From contig CAWIAG010000004.1 of NCBI GenBank assembly GCA_963834015.1, positions 2,105,144-2,169,143 of the forward strand: a DNA stretch of 64,000 nt, written 5' to 3'. This DNA is from FEN-1297 sp963834015. Its GTDB lineage: Bacteria > Bacteroidota > Ignavibacteria > Ignavibacteriales > Ignavibacteriaceae. Shown one piece after another: positions 26,882-34,392 of this stretch (its first letter is position 1; each line of letters begins with the position of its first letter). The position numbers were made by a program, and so were the translations under genes. A model generated the notes under the pieces. That model was not told where the DNA came from and did not search any database. It was given only the letters and a program-made list of their open reading frames with translations.

Positions 26882-28342
26882 TTGTCAATCGTAATTTTTT
26901 CTTCTTCTTTTTTATTTTCTCAAGAAAATAATTATTGGCAGCATGGAAGGTTAAAAGTATCGATTAACAAACACTTCCTTCAATACGAAGACGGTACTCC
27001 GTTTTTTTATTTAGCTGATACCGGTTGGGAGATGCTTCACAGATTAAATAAAGAAGAAATTGATTTCTACCTTAAAACAAGACGGGATCAAGGATTCAAT
27101 GTGATCCAAACTGTGATTCTTTCTGAGTTTGACGGATTGACAGAACCTAATGCCTATGGGGCATTGCCTTTTGCAGGTAAAGATCCAACTAAATTAATAA
27201 TTACGCAGGATAAAAGTCTGAAAATTACCGGATCATATGACTATTGGGATCATGTTGAATATGCTCTTCGTAAAGCACAACAATTAGGAGTTTACCTTGC
27301 CATGCTGCCATGCTGGGGTGAATATGTTATCCCCCGCGAGCGTAATGGTATTTTCCATACAGAAGAACAGGCATATTCATACGGCAATTTTATCGGGAAA
27401 AGATTTCGCGAGTTTCAAAATATAATATGGATATTAGGTGGGGACCGGTTACCAAATGAAACCGAAAACGGAATAATCCTTTGGCGTACAATGGCTAAAG
27501 GGATTGCGGATGGAACAAATGGAGTATTTAACATAGACGGAAAAACAGACTATTCCACTACATTGATGACATATCACTGTTTTGCCTCATCTTCTGAATG
27601 GTTTCAAAATGACAAATGGTTGGATTTTAATATGTGGGGCTCTTATCATTCTAATTTTAGTATTGAACGTTCATATGAACAAGCGTATGCTGATTGGCTT
27701 CTGCCGAATCCAAAACCTACAATAAACGGCGAGCCTGCTTATGAAGAACATGCTGTTAATTGGATAGAAAATAATGGTATTTTTACAGCGTACGATGTTC
27801 GGCAGATTGCCTATTGGTCGGTTTTTGCGGGAGCTTGCGGACACACTTACGGCTGCAATCCTGTTTGGCAATTTTATGATAAAAGTAGAATGCCGATCAC
27901 TTTTGTTCATACTTATTGGAAGCAAGCTTTGCAGGACGAAGGCGCTTTACAGATGAAATATCTGAAGAATTTGATCGAGTCAAGGCCTATGCTTGACAGG
28001 GTACCTGATCAATCAATCTTAGAAAATGAGAATTCAGCATGTTCCGATCATTGTGTCGCTACCAGAGGTAAAGATTATGCCTTTGTTTACATTCCGACAG
28101 GATATCCCATAGCAATCAGAATGGGATTAATTTCAGGTGATGCAGTCAGGGCATGGTGGTATAATCCGAGGAATGGGGAGTCGGTCGAAATTGGTAAATA
28201 TAAAAATTCGGGCCGGATAGAGTTTACACCTGATGGAATTTCTAAGGAACTAAAATGGATTAAAACCGGTAGGGGCTGTGACTGGGTACTGGTTCTTGAC
28301 GATGTTAATTCGGGTTTTGATAAACCGGGAGTTATTAAATAA
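26882..28342 (+). CDS. Secreted GH140-like glycoside hydrolase (DUF4038)
   Basis: The product has an N-terminal (beta/alpha)8 hydrolase domain of the DUF4038 type (GTPFFYLADTGWEMLHRLNKEEI; GGDRLPNE; INGEPAYEEH with the likely catalytic glutamates) and a C-terminal putative collagen-binding-type beta domain (RAWWYNPRNGESVEIG). This pair is typical of GH140, whose founding member is an apiosidase acting on rhamnogalacturonan-II. The start given is TTG at 26882, but the signal peptide then lacks a positive region. An upstream in-frame CTG at 26867, or an ATT at 26849 preceded 8 nt away by GAGGG, would give an n-region containing K or R. A 34-codon ORF at 26749-26853 overlaps this stretch. Exported to the periplasm or outside. 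Substrate inferred only. Confidence 0.72.
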   Translation: MSIVIFSSSFLFSQENNYWQHGRLKVSINKHFLQYEDGTPFFYLADTGWEMLHRLNKEEIDFYLKTRRDQGFNVIQTVILSEFDGLTEPNAYGALPFAGKDPTKLIITQDKSLKITGSYDYWDHVEYALRKAQQLGVYLAMLPCWGEYVIPRERNGIFHTEEQAYSYGNFIGKRFREFQNIIWILGGDRLPNETENGIILWRTMAKGIADGTNGVFNIDGKTDYSTTLMTYHCFASSSEWFQNDKWLDFNMWGSYHSNFSIERSYEQAYADWLLPNPKPTINGEPAYEEHAVNWIENNGIFTAYDVRQIAYWSVFAGACGHTYGCNPVWQFYDKSRMPITFVHTYWKQALQDEGALQMKYLKNLIESRPMLDRVPDQSILENENSACSDHCVATRGKDYAFVYIPTGYPIAIRMGLISGDAVRAWWYNPRNGESVEIGKYKNSGRIEFTPDGISKELKWIKTGRGCDWVLVLDDVNSGFDKPGVIK

Positions 28343-28354
28343 TTTAAAAAAATT

Positions 28355-28957
28355 ATGAAAAGATTGTACTTTTTTACTCTTATAATATTTCATATGCTAA
28401 ATATTAATTTATTTTTAAATGCCCAACAGAGAGATACGTCTAAAATTATAATCATGTTCGGAGATTCAATTACGCATAATGGTAAATGGGAAGAAGTTCT
28501 TAATCGCACGGATGTTGTAAATTGGGGAATACCGGGCTATACGACGCAGCAACTTTCATGGACAATTAAAGATATTTTACATCAATATCGCCCTAAGATA
28601 TGTTTCATTGAAGGGGGTATAAATGATTTAACATTAGGCATAACTATCGACCGGATATATCAAAACCAGGTAATGGTAATGGATTCTCTTGCGCATAATA
28701 ACGTGAATCCAGTTTATCAAACTACCTTATACCAGCTTCATAATGAAAAAGTTAATAGAACAATAGACGCACTTAATTTTTTGATGCAAAAATATTGCGA
28801 ACATCACAATTACGGATTTATTGATCTTCGTACGGCTTTGTCTAAAGATGGTGACATGATTCCTGAATTGACTACTGATGGAACTCACTTAAAACCTGAA
28901 GCCTATATCATGTGGGGTAATGCATTGCAAGAATATCTGAAACAGCATCATTATTAA
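28355..28957 (+). CDS. SGNH/GDSL-family hydrolase
   Basis: The 200-aa product has a signal peptide (to about residue 24, LNAQ) and all SGNH blocks: FGDSITHNG (Ser38), a glycine in NWGIPGYT, GGINDL and DGTHLKP with the catalytic Asp and His. Enzymes of this type remove acetyl or other esters from polysaccharides. It begins 12 nt after the GH140-like gene and probably acts in the same polysaccharide breakdown, for instance on acetylated pectin. No T9SS signal is present. Confidence 0.85.
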   Translation: MKRLYFFTLIIFHMLNINLFLNAQQRDTSKIIIMFGDSITHNGKWEEVLNRTDVVNWGIPGYTTQQLSWTIKDILHQYRPKICFIEGGINDLTLGITIDRIYQNQVMVMDSLAHNNVNPVYQTTLYQLHNEKVNRTIDALNFLMQKYCEHHNYGFIDLRTALSKDGDMIPELTTDGTHLKPEAYIMWGNALQEYLKQHHY

Positions 28958-29114
28958 TTTATTCATTTAATTAAAAAATGGAAATATTAAATTTAAAATC
29001 AATGATAGTATATAATAAAAAATTTGTTGTAAAAGTGAAAACATTATTTAGCCGGTTTTATTTAATTATTTCTTTAAGTTATTTTTATATGTAATGTTTT
29101 TAATAAGGCATATT

Positions 29115-31106
29115 ATGAAAGTTAATATATTTCTTCCATTATTAATAAGTTTAGCAATTGCAACTATTTCGTTTGCGCAATATATTCCGCCGGCACCGCC
29201 TCCGGCAAGTCAGGATACAATATATATACCGGGCGGTACAATGAACGGCGCTGAAAATGCCGGGTCAATGGAAGCGACAATTAATAGCGATACACTTTCA
29301 GGAGGTTTAAGAGTTAATCCAAATAGAGTTTACGCATTGTTCGAAGGCCGGGTTTATTATCAATTGGCACCCATAAAAGTATATAACCCCACCGGTACAC
29401 TTACAATTGCAGGTGTCTCTAACCCGGACAGCCCATATTCAAGCACAAAACCTATAATATTAATACAGCCTACACACGGTAAAGATGTAATAATTAATAA
29501 CAGTGCAGTGAATGAGGTTTACGGCAGTATAAAATTTATAAACGTCCATTACCAAACTATGCAGTTGGATGGATATCAAAACAATGAACTCTTTTATTGC
29601 GGTACGGCTGACAAACTACCTCAATCTTTAACAATTGATAATTGTCTCTTTGAATTCTGCAACATTGATCTTTTTGATTGCACCAATGAATCGGGAGCGA
29701 TAGGGGGCTGGCCTAATGGAGCCAAATTTCGTATAACCAATTCGTATTTTCGTAATATGTTTTATCCCGGTCAATGGTGGGGATCCAGGGTTTTTCAATG
29801 CAAACATCCAATAGATACTTTATGGATTGAAAATTGTACAACTACAACAGGAGGTTTAACATTCCTTCAGCAAGTTGATCTTACTGCTTTTGCCTACTTT
29901 AACCACAACACAATTGTTAATAATAAGAAATACTGGATTTATTCCAAGTATTACAAAAAATTATTTGTTACTAATAATATTTTCATCAATCAGAACTGGG
30001 TTGGTGAAGATACAAATATAGTTAAAAATGAAAATCCTTTAACGGGCTACCAAAGCACGATTGATATCGACACAGTCAGCACTGCCGCAGGTGTAGTAGT
30101 CCAATCCCGTTATTACGCCGGTGATTCGTCTCATTATTCGGAAGAATTGGCGCCTGAGAACCTGAGCATTTACATTTCCAACAATATAAACTATTATGAT
30201 ACTTTGCTGATTAACGGATATTATAATTCTTCTGCTTATAAAAATTCCTCACTTGGAACTCTGCCTTCATATTTAAATTGGTTTGGTTTCGGCAACGGGC
30301 CCTGGAAAATAGGAAATGTGCCATGTATGTGGATGAACAACCGGACCAAGGCTTTATTTACAAAGTATTCCCCGCCAAATGGCGGCTTTGTTGAAGAATA
30401 CACCAGCACTGCCGACCCGCAAACTCTTACACCGGGTATTGCCGATGCATCTGTTGTAACTGATATGGCAGTTTGGAATCAGAACCAGTGGTCTGATCCA
30501 AAATTCAAAAGTCCGGGAACAATTACAAGCAGTAAATATATTTACGGAGATTACAACCCCAAAACCCTGCCTGGAATTATAAACGGTAAATCTTCGGATT
30601 CAGTAATTGGTGAGGGGCCCGGAATTCAGGTCGGAATTACAAAATTTACGGACCTCACAGAAAATTTCAGTCAGACGGTAAATTTCTCTAAAATAGATAA
30701 TCTTCCTGTGGGTTCATTAATTTGGGATGACGCTCAACTGAATGCTTATAATTCAACTGTTGCTTTGAATGCTGTAAATGCAGCATATATTGCTGCCGGG
30801 GGTTCACAAATTACAGGAACAAAAGAAGCTAATAACTTACCGCACAAATATTTATTATTACAAAACTATCCCAACCCTTTCAATCCAGGCACAAATATAA
30901 GCTTCGCCCTGGAAAAATCTTCTAATGTAATGTTAACTGTCTATAACATCCTTGGCCAGCAAGTGGCAACAGTAGTGAATGGTTTTATGAAGGCGGGAAA
31001 TTATACATATCGTTTCGATGCCGGCAAATTAGCTTCCGGTGTTTACTTTTATAGAATTGAAGCAGGTGAATTTGTATCAGTTAAGAAAATGATTCTTTTA
31101 AAATAA
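29115..31106 (+). CDS. Secreted parallel beta-helix protein with T9SS signal
   Basis: I prefer the ATG at 29115, with AAGG upstream and a clean signal peptide (cleavage after SFAQ); an ATG at 29094 would add seven residues. The body has repeated N-x-x-F/I short strands and asparagine ladders (ITNSYFRNMFY, LFVTNNIFIN, FNHNTIVNN), as in right-handed beta-helix lyases or adhesins, but no catalytic residues are assignable. The tail (NYPNPFNPGTNISFAL, VYNILGQQVATVV, GVYFYRIEAG, KKMILLK) is a T9SS type A sorting domain. It resembles the protein at 56719-58527, sharing an H-N-T-hydrophobic motif and overall plan, so the two are paralogues. Function probably polysaccharide binding or cleavage. Confidence 0.8.
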   Translation: MKVNIFLPLLISLAIATISFAQYIPPAPPPASQDTIYIPGGTMNGAENAGSMEATINSDTLSGGLRVNPNRVYALFEGRVYYQLAPIKVYNPTGTLTIAGVSNPDSPYSSTKPIILIQPTHGKDVIINNSAVNEVYGSIKFINVHYQTMQLDGYQNNELFYCGTADKLPQSLTIDNCLFEFCNIDLFDCTNESGAIGGWPNGAKFRITNSYFRNMFYPGQWWGSRVFQCKHPIDTLWIENCTTTTGGLTFLQQVDLTAFAYFNHNTIVNNKKYWIYSKYYKKLFVTNNIFINQNWVGEDTNIVKNENPLTGYQSTIDIDTVSTAAGVVVQSRYYAGDSSHYSEELAPENLSIYISNNINYYDTLLINGYYNSSAYKNSSLGTLPSYLNWFGFGNGPWKIGNVPCMWMNNRTKALFTKYSPPNGGFVEEYTSTADPQTLTPGIADASVVTDMAVWNQNQWSDPKFKSPGTITSSKYIYGDYNPKTLPGIINGKSSDSVIGEGPGIQVGITKFTDLTENFSQTVNFSKIDNLPVGSLIWDDAQLNAYNSTVALNAVNAAYIAAGGSQITGTKEANNLPHKYLLLQNYPNPFNPGTNISFALEKSSNVMLTVYNILGQQVATVVNGFMKAGNYTYRFDAGKLASGVYFYRIEAGEFVSVKKMILLK

Positions 31107-31265
31107 ACGGCTTGAATGATTGTTGTGAGAATATTTTATTAAAAAAACAAAATCTTTTAAATAAGTTACATAAGCTGCCAAAATTGGTAAACTTGGGTGA
31201 ATCAAAGAGATTTTGAAATCGAATACGGCTTAAAATCGCAATATTCGAATTACAAAAATAGGGAG

Positions 31266-31352
31266 CGGAAAGGGAGAGATTCGAACTCTCGGTACCCGTG
31301 AAGGTACACACGCTTTCCAGGCGTGCCAGTTAAACCACTCCTGCACCTTTCC
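31266..31352 (-). tRNA. tRNA-Ser (GGA)
   Basis: On the minus strand the acceptor stem GGAAAGG (31352-31346) pairs with CCTTTCC (31273-31267), with discriminator G. The anticodon stem CACGC/GCGTG holds the loop CTGGAAA, giving anticodon GGA. A long variable arm (GTACC...GGTAC) marks a class II tRNA, and the T arm reads GAGAG-TTCGAAT-CTCTC. No CCA is encoded. The last 23 nt of the proximal GIY-YIG ORF lie inside its 5' end. Five copies of its 5' end exist in this locus; only this one is complete. Confidence 0.95.
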
Positions 31353-31596
31353 GAAATTTAGAACAATTTTCATCCAGCCACTTTCTTCCCTGACCGGATT
31401 TTAAAAAATTTTCTCTTTTTAATGCCTCAGTTTTTGTCAAATACTCTTCCTGGTGTATTAAAATCCAGGGAATACCTCCTTTAGTAAATTTATTATTCCC
31501 ATTATTGTGTTCATGAAAACGTTTAACAACATCTTCAGTTGCACCTACATATCGTTTACTAAGTTTCAAACTCCAAAGAACGTATACAAAATACAT
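31330..31596 (-). CDS. GIY-YIG nuclease, tRNA-proximal copy
   Basis: The 88-aa product has the GIY-YIG core: VYV (residues 4-6), YVG (16-18), Arg26, and the metal-binding Glu62 in TEALKRENFLK. Proteins of this small UPF0213-like group are predicted nucleases; the target is unknown. From Arg82 on, the codons lie in the 5' end of tRNA-Ser(GGA), and the TAA stop at 31330-31332 is formed by the tRNA D-loop. The ATG overlaps the stop of the next unit (TAATG), so translation of the array may be coupled. It is shorter than the other copies only because the tRNA lacks the hairpin insert. Confidence 0.88.
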   Translation of the reverse strand: MYFVYVLWSLKLSKRYVGATEDVVKRFHEHNNGNNKFTKGGIPWILIHQEEYLTKTEALKRENFLKSGQGRKWLDENCSKFRKGAGVV

Positions 31597-31922
31597 TATT
31601 TATGCATCCCTTTATCAAGTGCCAGTTTCCGCCCGAGGCGGATCAGCCTTTGGCTGAAAACCACTCCTGCACCTTTCCGAAATTTAGAACAATTTTCATC
31701 CAGCCACTTTCTTCCCTGACCGGATTTTAAAAAATTTTCTCTTTTTAATGCCTCAGTTTTTGTCAAATACTCTTCCTGGTGTATTAAAATCCAGGGAATA
31801 CCTCCTTTAGTAAATTTATTATTCCCATTATTGTGTTCATGAAAACGTTTAACAACATCTTCAGTTGCACCTACATATCGTTTACTAAGTTTCAAACTCC
31901 AAAGAACGTATACAAAATACAT
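31596..31922 (-). CDS. GIY-YIG nuclease, second copy
   Basis: The product is 108 aa and its first 88 residues are the same as in the tRNA-proximal copy, including Arg26 and Glu62. Here the D-loop stop is removed by the 30-nt double-hairpin insert, so the frame runs on through both hairpins (reading as VFSQRLIRLGRKLAL) and stops at the next leader. The stop codon overlaps the start of the following ORF by one base. A tail encoded by a tRNA fragment and hairpins is unlikely to be functional protein sequence in itself. Confidence 0.85.
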   Translation of the reverse strand: MYFVYVLWSLKLSKRYVGATEDVVKRFHEHNNGNNKFTKGGIPWILIHQEEYLTKTEALKRENFLKSGQGRKWLDENCSKFRKGAGVVFSQRLIRLGRKLALDKGMHK

Positions 31923-32248
31923 TATTTATGCATCCCTTTATCAAGTGCCAGTTTCCGCCCGAGGCGGATCAGCCTTTGGCTGAAAACCACTCCTGCACCT
32001 TTCCGAAATTTAGAACAATTTTCATCCAGCCACTTTCTTCCCTGACCGGATTTTAAAAAATTTTCTCTTTTTAATGCCTCAGTTTTTGTCAAATACTCTT
32101 CCTGGTGTATTAAAATCCAGGGAATACCTCCTTTAGTAAATTTATTATTCCCATTATTGTGTTCATGAAAACGTTTAACAACATCTTCAGTTGCACCTAC
32201 ATATCGTTTACTAAGTTTCAAACTCCAAAGAACGTATACAAAATACAT
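31922..32248 (-). CDS. GIY-YIG nuclease, third copy
   Basis: Same 108-aa product as the second copy, without any visible change; one-base stop/start overlaps at both ends. Complete sequence conservation indicates very recent duplication or gene conversion, or an assembly effect. Confidence 0.85.
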   Translation of the reverse strand: MYFVYVLWSLKLSKRYVGATEDVVKRFHEHNNGNNKFTKGGIPWILIHQEEYLTKTEALKRENFLKSGQGRKWLDENCSKFRKGAGVVFSQRLIRLGRKLALDKGMHK

Positions 32249-32574
32249 TATTTATGCATCCCTTTATCAAGTGCCAGTTTCCGCCCGAGGCGGATCAGCC
32301 TTTGGCTGAAAACCACTCCTGCACCTTTCCGAAATTTAGAACAATTTTCATCCAGCCACTTTCTTCCCTGACCGGATTTTAAAAAATTTTCTCTTTTTAA
32401 TGCCTCAGTTTTTGTCAAATACTCTTCCTGGTGTATTAAAATCCAGGGAATACCTCCTTTAGTAAATTTATTATTCCCATTATTGTGTTCATGAAAACGT
32501 TTAACAACATCTTCAGTTGCACCTACATATCGTTTACTAAGTTTCAAACTCCAAAGAACGTATACAAAATACAT
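32248..32574 (-). CDS. GIY-YIG nuclease, outermost copy
   Basis: Same 108-aa product as the two copies after it. It is the first in the direction of transcription, so a promoter for the whole series would lie in 32657-32824, between this array and the divergent ZIP transporter. A leader of about 21 nt separates the tRNA fragment from the ATG. Confidence 0.85.
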   Translation of the reverse strand: MYFVYVLWSLKLSKRYVGATEDVVKRFHEHNNGNNKFTKGGIPWILIHQEEYLTKTEALKRENFLKSGQGRKWLDENCSKFRKGAGVVFSQRLIRLGRKLALDKGMHK

Positions 32575-32824
32575 TATTTATGCATCCCTTTATCAAGTGC
32601 CAGTTTCCGCCCGAGGCGGATCAGCCTTTGGCTGAAAACCACTCCTGCACCTTTCCAATTTAGATTACTAATATAAAAATTTGAACCTTCTTTACCAAAA
32701 TTTTTATTTTTTTGGAAGCAATTTAATTTTAAGCTGTACTTTATAAAATATAAATAAAAGCTATGTAAATTTTTTTATCAACCATACTTTTGATAATTTT
32801 GCATTCTTTATTAAAGAAAACTAA

Positions 32825-33577
32825 ATGCTAACAGTAAGTTTATTAAGAGCAATTATAGCTTTAATTTCAGCTATTTCGGGAGCTGTTTTTCTATTTTTTA
32901 TAAAATTAGATCACAAAAAACTTTGTGCACTTATATCTTTTTCAGCAGGGGCATTAATGGGGGCCGCAGTTTTTGTTTTAATACCCGAAGCTGCGGAGAA
33001 TCTTAATTTTATTGAAATATTTTTAAGCGGTCTATCAGGTTATTTATTATTTTGGTTTATAAGTAAATATTTTGCCCATGTGTGTCCCGCATGTTCTGCA
33101 AGTCATTTTGATGCACAAACAGCAAAAAAATTTTCCGAAATAGTTTTAACATTAATTACAGCTCTTTCAATCCATTCTTTTTTGGACGGCATTGCATTAT
33201 CAACAGGTGGAGCCGGGAACGGGCACGACGAATCCCTTTTTATTGCAATCGCAACCCATAAATTCCCTGAAGGCCTTGCACTTGCAGCTTTAATGTTTGG
33301 TTCAAATTATTCCAGGAGTAAAGTACTGCGAAATGTGACACTTGTTGAATTCAGTACTGTAATAGGTGCAATTGCCGGATATTTCCTATTTAAGTCGAAA
33401 TTACCTACTTCGTTGCTGGGCGCTGTGCTGGGCCATGTAGCAGGAGGTTTTGTATATCTTTCAATTCATGCAGTGCTTGGTGAAATGCTGAAACATCACA
33501 CATGGCTTGTAATTATTTCTTTTATTCTTGGGACAATATTAATTTTTTCAGTTCATTTAATGTTTCGTTCAATTTAA
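32825..33577 (+). CDS. ZIP-family divalent metal transporter
   Basis: The 250-aa membrane protein has eight hydrophobic segments and the two ZIP motifs: HSFLDG (His117) in TM4 and HKFPEG (His145, Glu149) in TM5. ZIP proteins import zinc, iron or manganese. A C-x-x-C (CPAC, residues 87-90) in the loop before TM4 is a possible metal-binding or sensing site. It is a single gene lying between the two tRNA-Ser repeat arrays and has no visible functional link to them. Confidence 0.9.
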   Translation: MLTVSLLRAIIALISAISGAVFLFFIKLDHKKLCALISFSAGALMGAAVFVLIPEAAENLNFIEIFLSGLSGYLLFWFISKYFAHVCPACSASHFDAQTAKKFSEIVLTLITALSIHSFLDGIALSTGGAGNGHDESLFIAIATHKFPEGLALAALMFGSNYSRSKVLRNVTLVEFSTVIGAIAGYFLFKSKLPTSLLGAVLGHVAGGFVYLSIHAVLGEMLKHHTWLVIISFILGTILIFSVHLMFRSI

Positions 33578-33644
33578 TTTATAAAAATTTGCCTGCTGAA
33601 ATTTTGAGAGGTAAATTTGAAGGTGAATTTTAGTTATCATTTTA

Positions 33645-34250
33645 GGAGAGATGCCAGAGTGGTTTGAGCCAGAGGCTCATCCGCCTATGGCGGAGAATGG
33701 AACTAATTATTAGTTGTTGTACTAAAAAAATAAGTTCAAATATTAGGAGAGATGCCAGAGTGGTTTGAGCCGGAGGCTCATCCGCCTATGGCGGAGAATG
33801 GAACTAATTATTAGTTGTTGTACTAAAAAAATAAGTTCAAATATTAGGAGAGATGCCAGAGTGGTTTGAGCCGGAGGCTCATCCGCCTATGGCGGAGAAT
33901 GGAACTAATTATTATTTGTTCTACTAAAAAAATAAGTTCAAATATTAGGAGAGATGCCAGAGTGGTTTGAGCCAGAGGCTCATCCGCCTATGGCGGAGAA
34001 TGGAACTAATTATTAGTTGTTGTACTAAAAAAATAAGTTCAAATATTAGGAGAGATGCCAGAGTGGTTTGAGCCGGAGGCTCATCCGCCTATGGCGGAGA
34101 ATGGAACTAATTATTAGTTGTTGTACTAAAAAAATAAGTTCAAATATTAGGAGAGATGCCAGAGTGGTTTGAGCCGGAGGCTCATCCGCCTATGGCGGAG
34201 AATGGAACTAATTATTATTTGTTCTACTAAAAAAATAAGTTCAAATATTA
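33645..34250 (+). repeat. Six tandem 101-bp units: tRNA-Ser fragment with double hairpin
   Basis: Units start at 33645, 33746, 33847, 33948, 34049 and 34150 and end at an intact tRNA-Ser(CGA). Each holds the first 20 nt of that tRNA, a 30-nt insert of two perfect hairpins (TGAGCC-NGA-GGCTCA and TCCGCC-TAT-GGCGGA), the next 9 nt of the tRNA with one change (GAATGGAAC), and a 42-nt non-coding spacer ending AAATATTA. Differences give two loop variants (AGA or GGA) and two spacer variants, arranged ABCABC, so a 303-bp block was duplicated. In the A and B units the string AACTAATTATTAGTT forms one more short inverted repeat. Confidence 0.93.
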
Positions 34251-34337
34251 GGAGAGATGCCAGAGTGGTTGAATGGGACGGTCTCGAAAACCGTTTACGT
34301 CGTTAGACGTACCAGGGTTCGAATCCCTGTCTCTCCG
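34251..34337 (+). tRNA. tRNA-Ser (CGA)
   Basis: The acceptor strands GGAGAG and CTCTCC (34331-34336) pair, with discriminator G. The anticodon arm is ACGGT-CTCGAAA-ACCGT, anticodon CGA at 34285-34287. A long variable arm (ACGTCGTTAGACGT) makes it class II, and the T arm is CAGGG-TTCGAAT-CCCTG. No CCA is encoded. It is the only complete copy in a run of seven 5' ends. Confidence 0.95.
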
Positions 34338-34392
34338 CAATGTTTTTATGTTTATAATATTTAAGCTGTGTCGAAATGTTAAAAATTCCGGT

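Larger units (their letters stand above)
31353..32656 (-). repeat. Four tandem 326-bp units: tRNA-Ser fragment plus GIY-YIG ORF
   Basis: Four units of 326 bp, which look identical, lie immediately upstream of tRNA-Ser(GGA). On the minus strand each unit holds the first 21 nt of the tRNA, a 30-nt insert of two perfect 6-bp hairpins with 3-nt loops (TCAGCC-AAA-GGCTGA and TCCGCC-TCG-GGCGGA), the next 9 nt of the tRNA (AACTGGCAC), a short leader and a GIY-YIG ORF. The fragment ends (tRNA first base) are at 31678, 32004, 32330 and 32656. The insert splits the D-loop; the intact tRNA lacks it. Downstream of the outermost copy, the match ends within a few bases. Confidence 0.93.

Noticed and set aside
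31507..32676. Plus-strand ORFs of 63-70 codons in the 326-bp units
   Set aside because: They are the reverse frame of the GIY-YIG ORFs, repeat only because the units repeat, and lack ribosome sites and family motifs.
33645..34250. CRISPR array
   Set aside because: The repeats are contiguous 101-bp units, nearly the same throughout, with no unique spacers and no cas genes; each unit is a tRNA fragment plus hairpins.
31353..34250. Group I/II introns or ordinary IS elements in the tRNA arrays
   Set aside because: No reverse transcriptase, intron core, transposase or long terminal repeats are present; the insert is only two 15-nt hairpins.
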